A DNA stretch of 8,059 nt. Source: a bacterium. Lineage in GTDB: Bacteria; Armatimonadota; Chthonomonadetes; Chthonomonadales; Chthonomonadaceae. This document shows, piece by piece, positions 1 through 7,048 of the stretch (positions are counted from its first letter, which is position 1; the number at the start of each line of letters is the position of its first letter). The DNA lies in assembly GCA_021805405.1 (NCBI GenBank), contig JAJZFK010000060.1, positions 1 through 8,059 of the forward strand, given 5' to 3'. Both the position numbers and the translations under genes were made by a program. A model generated the notes under the pieces. It was not told where the DNA came from. It saw only the letters and a list, made by a program, of their open reading frames with translations, and made no database searches.

Positions 1-1566
1 CGCCAGCTCATGGCGCTGCTAGAACTTTCCGTTGGGCAGCTTTCTTCGGTTAGGGCAGCAGTTGGGCTATACGATTGCGCACTAGGCGATGAATCGTTGC
101 AGGCCGCCGAGCATGCGATAATCAGGGCTCGCTCTCTCCACGCGGACGGAGACAGCCATGACGAGGGCTACTTGTTGAGCGCGGATACAAGCGCAATTGC
201 TAATAGCTTGGCAGTAACGTGCGAACGCCTTGATGGTATGGGCACCTGGCACTTCCTCGCACGGTTCATCGTTGATCAGCGTCAGTTCATTGCTCGGCTT
301 CTTTCCGGCCCGACCCAGCATGTTTTACCGTCCTGCACTGCTGTAAAAGCCTTGTTGCAGATCGCCGCCGCAGCGCACAATGTGGAGACCGGTATGTCTG
401 CAACCGAACAGCGTAAGGACTTTCTGCTCCAGGCACGCATTATGATTCTTGACGGCGCGGACGCCTCAAGCCCGGCATCCCCCGTTCAACCGGATGGCGA
501 TGTACTGAACATTATGACGATTCACCAGGCTAAAGGCCTGGAGTTTGACGTGGTCTACGTGCCGAATCTCAACGAAAAGCAGTTCTCTACGCCGCATAAC
601 ACCGCCATGGTACAGGTGCCAAAGGAGCTTCGGTTCGAGGACAACTTAAGCAAGCTTTTCTACGTTGCAGTATCACGAGCCAGGGACGCAGTGATTCTAC
701 TATCGCCGATTTCTTACCGCTCCCGGTGCGAACAGCCCATTGCGCCATGCCACCACATCGCTCCACTTAGTGGCATTCTGACCGACCGCACCGCCGATTG
801 GTTGGATGAGCCGATAATACTTGATACCCGTTCTGGATGGGCAGTCCCGGTCCCACACGGAAACGGGGTCGGGCTACGCGCTTTGGAACAGTTTGAAAAG
901 TGCCCACGCAGGTTTGCATACGCACACCTGGTGAAACTTCCGACGAAACGGACAACCTCAGAATACCGTGAACTATGGAACGCTATGCGAATTGGTTTGC
1001 TTAGCTGGGGGGCTCGTGATTCCCCTTGCAACTCGATTGCCGAGCTGTACGCAGCCGACTGTTCCTCGCGACCGAACGGTAGTACCTCTATGCAGCGTTA
1101 CCTGTTGGCAGCCGCCCGCGATATGGATAAGACTCTCGCCAATCTGCAGCCCCCCAGTGGACAGATACTAAGCGAGCCTATTTCCGTCGACATCGGAGGT
1201 TTAGCGATTACTGTACCCGTTACTATAGGCTGGTTTGAACCCGGTATTCGGGCAGAGGTGTGGCATATAGACATGTCCGTACCCAGCCCTGAAAGCCAAG
1301 ATAATGCCCACATGATGTTGCAGTACGCTGTATCACAATTCACAGGTTTACCTGTAAAGGACGTGGTAGCCAGATATGTAAACCTCCGCGAGGATGCACC
1401 TGGCAAACCCAAGAAGTGGACGAAGCACGGCACCAACAGGCTGGAAAAGTTGACGGCGATAGCAGAACATATTCTGGCACCCACCGTCGAAACTTTCCAA
1501 CCTCAGCCAAACGAAATGAAATGTGCAACCTGCCCGTACCTTTACGTCTGCGATACTAGGGCCTAG
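1..1566 (+). CDS. UvrD/AddB-type helicase with C-terminal Fe-S PD-(D/E)XK nuclease-like domain (5' end missing)
   Basis: This is the C-terminal part of a large DNA helicase-nuclease of the kind that processes double-strand breaks. The frame is open to the left edge, so the ATG at 10 is internal and the Walker A half lies outside the window. Numbering from that ATG, helicase motif V is at about 165-184 (TIHQAKGLEFD) and motif VI at 214-226 (LFYVAVSRARD). A PD-(D/E)XK-like domain begins near 288 with ALEQFEKCPRRFAY. Cys298 plus Cys505, Cys508 and Cys514 (C-x2-C-x5-C) match the four 4Fe-4S ligands of AddB, AdnB-like and Cas4 nucleases. By eye, the expected catalytic His, Asp and Lys fall on Trp333, Glu410 and Ser423, so the nuclease may be inactive. 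The 3' end overlaps the convergent isomerase gene by 11 bp. Family assignment is firm; assignment to AddB, AdnA/B or a stand-alone type is not. Confidence 0.88.
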   Translation, partial: RQLMALLELSVGQLSSVRAAVGLYDCALGDESLQAAEHAIIRARSLHADGDSHDEGYLLSADTSAIANSLAVTCERLDGMGTWHFLARFIVDQRQFIARLLSGPTQHVLPSCTAVKALLQIAAAAHNVETGMSATEQRKDFLLQARIMILDGADASSPASPVQPDGDVLNIMTIHQAKGLEFDVVYVPNLNEKQFSTPHNTAMVQVPKELRFEDNLSKLFYVAVSRARDAVILLSPISYRSRCEQPIAPCHHIAPLSGILTDRTADWLDEPIILDTRSGWAVPVPHGNGVGLRALEQFEKCPRRFAYAHLVKLPTKRTTSEYRELWNAMRIGLLSWGARDSPCNSIAELYAADCSSRPNGSTSMQRYLLAAARDMDKTLANLQPPSGQILSEPISVDIGGLAITVPVTIGWFEPGIRAEVWHIDMSVPSPESQDNAHMMLQYAVSQFTGLPVKDVVARYVNLREDAPGKPKKWTKHGTNRLEKLTAIAEHILAPTVETFQPQPNEMKCATCPYLYVCDTRA

Positions 1567-2380
1567 TTGGCTTAAAAACCGCATCTAGAGTTTGTGCAAT
1601 GTGCCGCAGACCGAGCTCAGGGTAGACATGATAACCCTCAACCTCGGCAGTAACAGGGCCGTCATAGCCTAGCGCGTTTAGTGCAGCGAGTGTGCGTGCC
1701 CATGGCACATCACCGTTCAAAACGTTACAAAAACCCGATATATTGCCTATCCCAGTCTTGAAGTCCTTTACATGCACTTTGCGAATACGCGTACCAAGTA
1801 TGCGGATCCACTGGTCGGGATAACCTGTCACGAGCACGTTTCCCACATCGAAGTAAGCACCAAGTGATGAGCTGCCCAGTTCGTCGATGTAACGCGCAAA
1901 CTCCAACGGGGAGAGCAGGAACCGGTTCCATACATTCTCTATACCAATGCAAACACCAAGGTCCTCTGCCACAGGTATAAGCTGCCGCAAAGCCGATTGG
2001 GAACGCTCATACGCAACATCATACGCAACGGAGTCTGTCACCATGCCGGGTACCACCAGCACTGTGTCTGCACCTAGCCAGGCTGCGGTCTGAAGGAGCT
2101 GCTTCACCACCGCAATGCCTTCTTTCTGTACCGCGTCATCCGGCGACGACATCGGGTACTTCCAGCCAAGGCCGCAGGAAACGGAGGGGAGCCCAACGCC
2201 CGTATCGTTTGCAAGTTTTCGTAGTTCGTTGGCCTCGTGTTCGGTCATACCCCTGCGAACATCGCCGCTCTCCTCCAGGTTAAGCTCCAGCGTATCAAAA
2301 CCGTTGTCGGCAGCCGCCTGAATGCACTGCGCCGCAGACCACATACCGGGCATTGTCCAGCGGTTTATTCCAATCTTCAA
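1556..2380 (-). CDS. Sugar phosphate isomerase/epimerase, xylose isomerase-like TIM barrel (AP endonuclease family 2)
   Basis: A cytoplasmic 274-aa TIM-barrel protein of the family containing UlaE/SgbU L-xylulose-5-phosphate 3-epimerases and related ketose epimerases. Strand 1 is KIGINRW and strand 2 DTLELNLEE. The likely divalent-metal ligands are visible in order: Glu148 (GIENVWNR), Asp178 (YFDVGN), His203 (KVHVKDFK) and Glu246 (TAEVEGY). The D-x-GN motif after strand 6 resembles UlaE-type epimerases. Length is usual for the family (about 250-290 aa). The start codon is TTG at 2380-2378, chosen because a full GGAGGTGA Shine-Dalgarno (2391-2384 on this strand) sits at ideal distance and no ATG or GTG in frame does better. 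The gene stands alone: it diverges from the phosphoesterase and converges with the helicase gene. The substrate cannot be read from sequence; the sugar pathway is unknown. Confidence 0.9.
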   Translation of the reverse strand: MKIGINRWTMPGMWSAAQCIQAAADNGFDTLELNLEESGDVRRGMTEHEANELRKLANDTGVGLPSVSCGLGWKYPMSSPDDAVQKEGIAVVKQLLQTAAWLGADTVLVVPGMVTDSVAYDVAYERSQSALRQLIPVAEDLGVCIGIENVWNRFLLSPLEFARYIDELGSSSLGAYFDVGNVLVTGYPDQWIRILGTRIRKVHVKDFKTGIGNISGFCNVLNGDVPWARTLAALNALGYDGPVTAEVEGYHVYPELGLRHIAQTLDAVFKPTRP

Positions 2381-2383
2381 TAC

Positions 2384-2391
2384 TCACCTCC
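2384..2391 (-). promoter_or_regulatory. Shine-Dalgarno site for the TTG-started isomerase gene
   Basis: The minus strand reads GGAGGTGA, a full complement to the 3' end of 16S rRNA. GGAGG ends 6 nt before the TTG at 2380-2378. This decides the non-ATG start of the isomerase. Confidence 0.85.
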
Positions 2392-2458
2392 GTTACTCAG
2401 CATGCTAAATTATTCCCCACACAGGTACAAGATACCTCCTGTAATGGTGACGGCATGA

Positions 2459-2490
2459 TTAACAGTTTCTTAACACGAATGTGGTGTAAA
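2459..2490 (+). promoter_or_regulatory. Candidate Pho-box-like promoter of the phosphoesterase gene
   Basis: Two exact TTAACA hexamers at 2459-2464 and 2470-2475 are separated by 5 bp (GTTTC), giving an 11-bp direct repeat. A -10-like TGTAAA follows at 2485-2490. The repeats cover the place where a -35 box would lie, and no good -35 hexamer is seen. This geometry is that of PhoP/PhoB-type activator sites: Bacillus PhoP binds TT(A/T/C)ACA repeats spaced about 5 bp, and E. coli PhoB sites have 11-bp repeats about 10 bp before the -10. The gene downstream is an exported phosphatase-family enzyme, which fits. The regulator itself is not in the window, so this is inference. Confidence 0.42.
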
Positions 2491-2535
2491 CTCATTCCTG
2501 AAGGTTGGCATTTCGAGCCAGCCAAACTAAATTTT

Positions 2536-2540
2536 GAGGA
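2536..2540 (+). promoter_or_regulatory. Ribosome binding site of the phosphoesterase gene
   Basis: GAGGA lies 6 nt before the ATG at 2547 and supports that start, which also places a signal peptide directly at the N terminus. Confidence 0.75.
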
Positions 2541-2546
2541 CACGCC

Positions 2547-4469
2547 ATGACGAAACGGTCGCGTCTCACTGGAGCTGCCGCCATTACGGTAGCTGCCAGC
2601 CAGTTTGCCGCCCACGCGGCAGCACCGACGCTGAAAGTAACTCCAGACACGACAATGCTGCGGATGAAGAGCGCAGTACACCGGGAACCCGCACTTTCAC
2701 AAACAAAACTACTCGCTCTTATGCGAAAAAACGTGAAGTACGTGTTTGTGATTTACCAGGAGAATCGGTCCTTCGACTCCTACTTTGGCACCTTTCCAGG
2801 AGCGGACGGTCTATTTTCCCAGCCAGGCAACATAACGCCAGGTTTCAACCAGCTAATTCTCAACACAGACGGAAGCACGTCGCTCATTCATCCATTCCGC
2901 ATTGGGCCGGCACAGCAGGCTGCCGACACCGATGACATTGACCATTCGCACGGCTCTATTGTCGCCAAGATCAACGTGCAGGATGGCCGGCCGCTTATGA
3001 ACAGGTTTGCCTTTACGGAGGAGCGGCGGTTCTCGCCAACTGGTAATCCCTCTCTGCGTGCCAAACAGATGGGCGAGTTGGCTATGGCGTACGAAGATGG
3101 CGACACCATTCCATTTTTGTGGCGCTACGCCAACCGATTTGTGCTGTGCGACCACATTTTTCAGCAGATTACCGGCCCCTCTACCCCGGGAAACCTGGCA
3201 ATTATTGCAGCGCAAACTGGTGTTACCCAGTGGATGCTGCATCCCAACGAGGCAAAGGGCAAGCTGAGCGGTGGACGCGGAGTACCGGTAACAGATGATC
3301 ATAACCCGTTTTGGGGTTCCGCAGTAGATACCACTACCAAAAACAGAATGCCGTATGCCAAGTATGACAGCCGCGACAAAAACCCCCAAATAAACCTCAC
3401 GTTCGCCTCCCTGCCGTTGAGCCTTGCCCGCGGAACAGCTGCTTCCTCGGCAAAACATGATGCGCTTCCTGGTGAGGACCTTCGAGATGTGGCGGACGAT
3501 ATAAAGGCACTGCAGAAACATGGTGGTTCTGCAATAGACTGGGGCTGGTTTGAGGAAGGATTTGATCAGGAGAGCCCATCGGAGGGTCCACTGGACGCCT
3601 CTGGCGCAACTGCTTCCTATGTAACACACCATAACGGTCCTCAGTACTTTGGTTACATCGCAAATAACCCTGTCATGCGCAAGCACCTTCACGGCCTGGA
3701 CGACTTCTATAAGGCGCTCTCTGCCCATTCGCTAGCACGAGGTATCTTCTACGTAAAGGGTGGATACCTTAACAACATGGGCATGAAACCAGAGTGCCAA
3801 ACCGGACGGGCCGCAACCAGTTTCCTGGGTGACGATGACCATCCCGGTTACTCCGACTCACGAATTAGCGAGTCGATGCTGGGCGAAACGGTGAACCGCA
3901 TAGCAGCGAGCCCTTACTGGAAACATTGCGCTATCGTGATTACGTGGGACGACTCGGAAGGCGACTACGACAGCGTACCACCGCCTGGCATTACGCGGGG
4001 CCCAGACGGGCAGCGCCTTACGGACGGCCCGCGAGTTCCGTTTCTGGTGATCTCGCCCTACAGCCGCGTAAATTATGTGGACCATGAGGTTGGAAACCAA
4101 GGCTCGGTAGTGAGACTGGCGGATGAACTATTTTCACTCACACCGCTCGCCAAGTTACCAGATGAAGAGCGCGGACTCACAATTGGCCTGAAACAGGGAC
4201 TGAAGAACGAGGGGCCAACCGATGCTAACCCGCTCGTAAGCGGGCTGCTAAACGCATTTGACCCGGCCAGGCTCGCCGGAACGGCTGCGCCACTTCCTGC
4301 TTCGTATGCGATGATTCCGCAATCACTGATTGAAACCCAGCCGAGTGAGCTTCATTACGGTCTGCGCCAGGTTGGCGTGCTTCCGACGGACTATGCAAAG
4401 GGCATTGTAAACAGGATACCTGCGGATTTTAACCCGCGGCCGGAGACAAATCCAACACCCTCCAAGTAG
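2547..4469 (+). CDS. Exported phosphoesterase, phospholipase C/acid phosphatase (AcpA-like) family
   Basis: A 640-aa enzyme of the Phosphoesterase family (alkaline phosphatase superfamily fold), which hydrolyses phosphomonoesters or phospholipid headgroups outside the cytoplasm. Residues 1-24 look like a signal peptide: basic start (KRSR), an Ala-rich core and an AHA cleavage site before Ala25. The family's metal-binding Glu-Asn is at 72-73 (YQENRSFDSYFG). The nucleophile region is at 208-216 (ITGPSTPGN), with Ser212 or Thr213 the candidate. The second metal pair is Asp468-Asp469 (ITWDDSEGDYD). The conserved block GPRVPFLVISPYSRVNYVDH runs 494-513. A family-like HNGPQYFGY segment is at 362-370. 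All key motifs are present, so it should be active. Whether it is a phospholipase C or an acid phosphatase cannot be decided. It is monocistronic, with its own promoter region and a terminator. Confidence 0.92.
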   Translation: MTKRSRLTGAAAITVAASQFAAHAAAPTLKVTPDTTMLRMKSAVHREPALSQTKLLALMRKNVKYVFVIYQENRSFDSYFGTFPGADGLFSQPGNITPGFNQLILNTDGSTSLIHPFRIGPAQQAADTDDIDHSHGSIVAKINVQDGRPLMNRFAFTEERRFSPTGNPSLRAKQMGELAMAYEDGDTIPFLWRYANRFVLCDHIFQQITGPSTPGNLAIIAAQTGVTQWMLHPNEAKGKLSGGRGVPVTDDHNPFWGSAVDTTTKNRMPYAKYDSRDKNPQINLTFASLPLSLARGTAASSAKHDALPGEDLRDVADDIKALQKHGGSAIDWGWFEEGFDQESPSEGPLDASGATASYVTHHNGPQYFGYIANNPVMRKHLHGLDDFYKALSAHSLARGIFYVKGGYLNNMGMKPECQTGRAATSFLGDDDHPGYSDSRISESMLGETVNRIAASPYWKHCAIVITWDDSEGDYDSVPPPGITRGPDGQRLTDGPRVPFLVISPYSRVNYVDHEVGNQGSVVRLADELFSLTPLAKLPDEERGLTIGLKQGLKNEGPTDANPLVSGLLNAFDPARLAGTAAPLPASYAMIPQSLIETQPSELHYGLRQVGVLPTDYAKGIVNRIPADFNPRPETNPTPSK

Positions 4470-4482
4470 TTCCAATATAACA

Positions 4483-4521
4483 GCCCGTCAGCCGCTATTT
4501 TTCAGGCTGGCGGGCGATTTT
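4483..4521 (+). terminator. Rho-independent terminator after the phosphoesterase gene
   Basis: An 11-bp GC-rich stem (4483-4493 pairing with 4505-4515, with a single G-T wobble) closes an 11-nt loop and is followed after GA by TTTT at 4518-4521. It begins 13 nt past the phosphoesterase stop. On the opposite strand it lies just past the ruvC stop and is followed by TGTTATATT, a weaker U-rich tail, so it may also help stop the convergent ruvC operon. Confidence 0.8.
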
Positions 4522-4531
4522 GTGTGAGCAC

Positions 4532-5017
4532 CTAACGAGGGTGGCTCGACCAGGCGGTATGGCAATGGCACAGCGCAATCGCAAGTGCATCCGCGGCATC
4601 GTCCGGCTTGGGCAGTTCTGTTAACTTAAGCAACTGTTGCACCATGTACTGCACCTGGTGTTTTTCCGCCGCTCCGTAGCCAACGACTGCCATCTTCACC
4701 TCCGCCGGCCTATGTTCGCTCCATTCCAAACCGGCTTGTGCAGCAGCTAACAGAATGACGCCAATGGATCCGCCGACGGCGATCCCGGTATTGACGTTCT
4801 TTGAGAAGAACAGGCGCTCGGTAGCAATGTGCTCAGGCTTATAGAGTTGTATGAGCTGCCTAATGTTTTCATATAGCAGTTCATACCGTTTTGGTAGCTC
4901 CATTTTTGCAGGCGTCGTAATCACTCCGTGGGTAACATATTCCACCTTACCGGGCGTCGCGGAAAGTACCCCGTATCCTGTTATCGCAGTGCCAGGATCT
5001 ATTCCCAGGACAATCAT
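4532..5017 (-). CDS. ruvC: Crossover junction endodeoxyribonuclease RuvC (Holliday junction resolvase)
   Basis: RuvC is a dimeric, Mg-dependent nuclease that cuts Holliday junctions symmetrically, normally acting with the RuvAB branch-migration motor. The 161-aa protein has the usual family length. The four acidic catalytic residues are visible: Asp7 (MIVLGIDPG), Glu67 (ATERLFF), and Asp140 and Asp143 (DDAADALAIA). The basic region KMAVVGYGAAEKHQVQ (108-123) matches the conserved DNA-binding block. The start is the ATG at 5017-5015; a longer open frame exists upstream but runs inside the permease gene, and MIVLGIDPG is the canonical RuvC N terminus. A Shine-Dalgarno-like AAGGAAG lies at 5034-5028. 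The ATG overlaps the permease stop as ATGA, so translation is probably coupled. ruvA and ruvB are not adjacent on either side within the window. Confidence 0.97.
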   Translation of the reverse strand: MIVLGIDPGTAITGYGVLSATPGKVEYVTHGVITTPAKMELPKRYELLYENIRQLIQLYKPEHIATERLFFSKNVNTGIAVGGSIGVILLAAAQAGLEWSEHRPAEVKMAVVGYGAAEKHQVQYMVQQLLKLTELPKPDDAADALAIALCHCHTAWSSHPR

Positions 5018-5910
5018 TCGGCTGGTTCTTCCTTGCCCAGAGAAGCCGGAGGTACCGCACGACCAATGACCGATGCAAGTGCGACTATCGTCATTACGTA
5101 TGGCAGCATATCCAGAAGGAACGAGTTGGTCCACGATATGCCCAGAAAGTTCGCTTCAATATGCCGTATCTGCAATTCCGTCTGCAGGGCGTAGAAGAAG
5201 CCGAAAAATAGCGCGCCACCTGTCGCTCCAAGTGGGTTCCATTTTCCAAAAATTACTGCAGCCAGCGCAATGTACCCTTTACCCGCGGATACGTCCGTAG
5301 AAAAGTTGTGGTCATCGGCGAGTGAAAGGTACGCCCCGCCCAGTGCTGCCAGTACGCCGGAAAGCGTAACCGCAGCTATGCGCACAGGAAGTGCGGAGAC
5401 ACCAGCCATGAAGGCACCTTCCGGGCTCTCCCCCACCGCGCGCAACTTTAGTCCCCAGTGAGTCCTGATGAGTAACCACTGAACAGCAAATGGCAGTATC
5501 GCAGCTGCCAGTAAAAACATCCAGCGCGGTATGCCCGTTACCGTAAGGCCCTGCGGGTAAACGTGAAGGTAGAGATACTGCGTTGCTCCGGATGCGAGAA
5601 GGTTTATGCCCAGGCCGCTAACCACGTGGTCCATCCTGGTTTTCTGGGTAAGGAAGGCGTGCAACAGCCCCATTAGCGCACCCACAACGATGGCTGCAAT
5701 AACACCAGCAATACCAGAAATGACCGCGCCATACTGTGAGGTAATATCCGCAGCGCAAACTCCTGTAAACGCACCAGAAAGAATGAATCCTTCCAGTGCA
5801 ATATTCACGACACCAGCCTTTTCGCTAAGCACACCGCCCATGGCTGCAAGTGTGAGCGGTGTTGCGTAGTAGAGGGTTCCCCATATTAGCGACTGTATCA
5901 TCTCACTCAA
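5014..5910 (-). CDS. Nucleoside-type ABC transporter permease (BPD_transp_2; NupQ/YufQ-like)
   Basis: The second of two inner-membrane permease subunits of a BmpA/NupABC-type importer, 298 aa and strongly hydrophobic with about eight to ten membrane segments. Family hallmarks are SEKAGVVNIALEG (29-41), DHVVSGLGINLLASG (94-108), the cytoplasmic coupling loop VGESPEGAFMAGVS (159-172) and GKGYIALAAVIFGKWNPLG (210-228). I place the start at TTG 5910-5908 because GAGGAG lies 7 nt upstream. An ATG at 5901-5899 is the alternative (295 aa) but its spacing to that site is 16 nt. With the TTG start the gene overlaps the upstream permease by 8 nt. At the 3' end it shares ATGA with ruvC. The substrate is most likely purine nucleosides or related bases by family analogy; sugars cannot be excluded. 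Confidence 0.92.
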   Translation of the reverse strand: MSEMIQSLIWGTLYYATPLTLAAMGGVLSEKAGVVNIALEGFILSGAFTGVCAADITSQYGAVISGIAGVIAAIVVGALMGLLHAFLTQKTRMDHVVSGLGINLLASGATQYLYLHVYPQGLTVTGIPRWMFLLAAAILPFAVQWLLIRTHWGLKLRAVGESPEGAFMAGVSALPVRIAAVTLSGVLAALGGAYLSLADDHNFSTDVSAGKGYIALAAVIFGKWNPLGATGGALFFGFFYALQTELQIRHIEANFLGISWTNSFLLDMLPYVMTIVALASVIGRAVPPASLGKEEPAE

Positions 5911-7048
5911 CAGGTGGCTCCTCACGGCCTGTAACCCCTGTAAACAGCAGTGTGTTCGCTCGCGCGAAACGGCGACCGCGCCACGGCACCGCTCGTGCAC
6001 CAGCAAACAACACGACCACCGCCTGCACAACAATCGCGATGGAATCAGGGACATTGGTCTGAAGACTCATGTAGCCAGCGCCACTTGTCAGTCCGCCAAA
6101 GAAGAGAGCCGCTACAGTGACGCCAACGCTGCTTGCGCCACCCAGCAGAGCGACCGATATGCCGTCGAACCCGTATTCTCCCGTCATATCCTTAATATAC
6201 CGGTGCTCCAGCCCCAGCACGAGAACCGCACCTGCTAGCCCGGCAAGAAACCCGGAAATAAACATTGTGACTGTTAGCACCCACGGAACGTTATAACCTG
6301 CTGCTGTGGCGGCATCATGGCTCTCGCCCACGGTGCGAATGCGAAACCCCAGCGAAGTGTATTTTACAATGAGCGAAGCCCCCACAGCGGCCGCGATGGC
6401 GACCAATAGGCCTGCATTTAATCCGCTGCCAGAAACAAATGGGTGCAGGTAAGCTGCCTGCGCAATTTTGACTGTTTGCGGGGCCATACTGTGGCGCTCT
6501 TTAAGGCCATGGGTTACCAGGTAATCTGCGGCATCGGCAGCAATATAGTTGAGCATGATGGTGGAAAGCACTTCGTGGACATGCCTGTAGGCCTTTAGCA
6601 GACCCGCTACCGCACCTAGCAGTCCGCCGCCTAATCCTCCCGCAAGCAGACACAGCGCAATGTGTACGGGGCCAAAGAGCGTGGGATTCCATATTCCCAC
6701 CACGGCAGCGGCCACCGCCCCAACAACCATCTGGCCCTGTGCACCTATGTTGAACAACCCTGCGCGCAGCGCGAAGGCAATAGCTGCCCCCGTGAACAGT
6801 AGTGGCGCCGTTTGGGCCAGCGACTGCGCAAGTGGAAATGGATCTACCTTGAACGGCGCAAGCTGAAGACCCGTGGCACCTATGAACAGGGATGAGAAGA
6901 CCTGTGGTACGTTATAACCAGAGAGCCCAATAAAGAGTGCGACAACCAGCAAGCCCAGGCTCACAGCGCCTATGGGCCGCAAAACCGCACGCAAAAGTGC
7001 TTTCTTCGCCTCGTTATCGCTTGCGTTGGTGGCCGTGTCTGCCGTCAC
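5903..7048 (-). CDS. Nucleoside-type ABC transporter permease (BPD_transp_2; NupP/YufP-like)
   Basis: The first permease subunit of the importer, 381 aa, pairing with the downstream permease and the ABC ATPase. It has a short cytoplasmic N terminus (1-25), a first membrane helix near 26-43, a hydrophilic-to-extracytoplasmic loop, then a repeated membrane core. Family hallmarks are LFNIGAQGQMVVGA (98-111), VHEVLSTIMLNYIA (157-170), the coupling loop VGESHDAATAAGYN (240-253) and YGFDGISVALLG (292-303). The C-terminal tail (354-381) is basic then acidic and looks cytoplasmic. The start is GTG at 7048-7046, which overlaps the ATPase stop as GTGA, with a G-rich Shine-Dalgarno-like run (GGGGGG) about 7 nt upstream. 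Length and order (ATPase, long permease, shorter permease) match known BmpA-type nucleoside operons. Confidence 0.93.
   Translation of the reverse strand: MTADTATNASDNEAKKALLRAVLRPIGAVSLGLLVVALFIGLSGYNVPQVFSSLFIGATGLQLAPFKVDPFPLAQSLAQTAPLLFTGAAIAFALRAGLFNIGAQGQMVVGAVAAAVVGIWNPTLFGPVHIALCLLAGGLGGGLLGAVAGLLKAYRHVHEVLSTIMLNYIAADAADYLVTHGLKERHSMAPQTVKIAQAAYLHPFVSGSGLNAGLLVAIAAAVGASLIVKYTSLGFRIRTVGESHDAATAAGYNVPWVLTVTMFISGFLAGLAGAVLVLGLEHRYIKDMTGEYGFDGISVALLGGASSVGVTVAALFFGGLTSGAGYMSLQTNVPDSIAIVVQAVVVLFAGARAVPWRGRRFARANTLLFTGVTGREEPPVE
5918..5924 (-). promoter_or_regulatory. Ribosome binding site favouring the TTG start of the downstream permease
   Basis: The minus strand reads GAGGAG here, inside the end of the upstream permease gene, 7 nt before TTG 5910-5908. 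It is too far (16 nt) from the ATG at 5901, so it decides the start in favour of TTG. Confidence 0.6.

Larger units (their letters stand above)
2381..2546. other. Divergent intergenic region between isomerase and phosphoesterase genes
   Basis: This 166-bp stretch must hold promoters for both divergent genes. On the plus side it contains the TTAACA direct repeats described separately. On the isomerase side I see an AT-rich patch around 2404-2414, a perfect 8-bp palindrome AGCATGCT at 2399-2406, and a short hairpin (AGGTA, 5-nt loop, TACCT) at 2423-2437 in the likely isomerase leader. No convincing -35/-10 pair can be read for the isomerase, and no known riboswitch was recognised. Confidence 0.6.

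Noticed and set aside
10..12. ATG at 10 as the start of the helicase gene
   Set aside because: The frame is open to the window edge, and the protein would lack the ATP-binding half that motifs V and VI require.
898..1566. Cas4-like cysteine pattern as a sign of a CRISPR locus
   Set aside because: The domain is fused behind UvrD helicase motifs as in AddB-type enzymes, and there are no cas genes or repeat-spacer units in the window.
2399..2406. Perfect palindrome AGCATGCT as a possible operator
   Set aside because: Eight bases are too short to support a call, the symmetry does not extend, and no regulator gene is next to it.
2853..3728. A 291-codon open frame on the minus strand inside the phosphoesterase gene
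   Set aside because: Its translation is compositionally odd (Cys, Arg, His, Val rich) with no recognisable motif, while the plus-strand frame carries all conserved family residues.
5018..5134. Possible 39-residue N-terminal extension of RuvC from an upstream ATG at 5134
   Set aside because: It lies wholly inside the permease coding sequence in another frame, and RuvC proteins start at the MIVLGIDPG position, where the coupled ATGA start is found.
5911..6054. Possible longer N terminus of the second permease from an upstream start at 6054
   Set aside because: The added residues are Cys/Arg-rich, unlike the family, and overlap the first permease in another frame.
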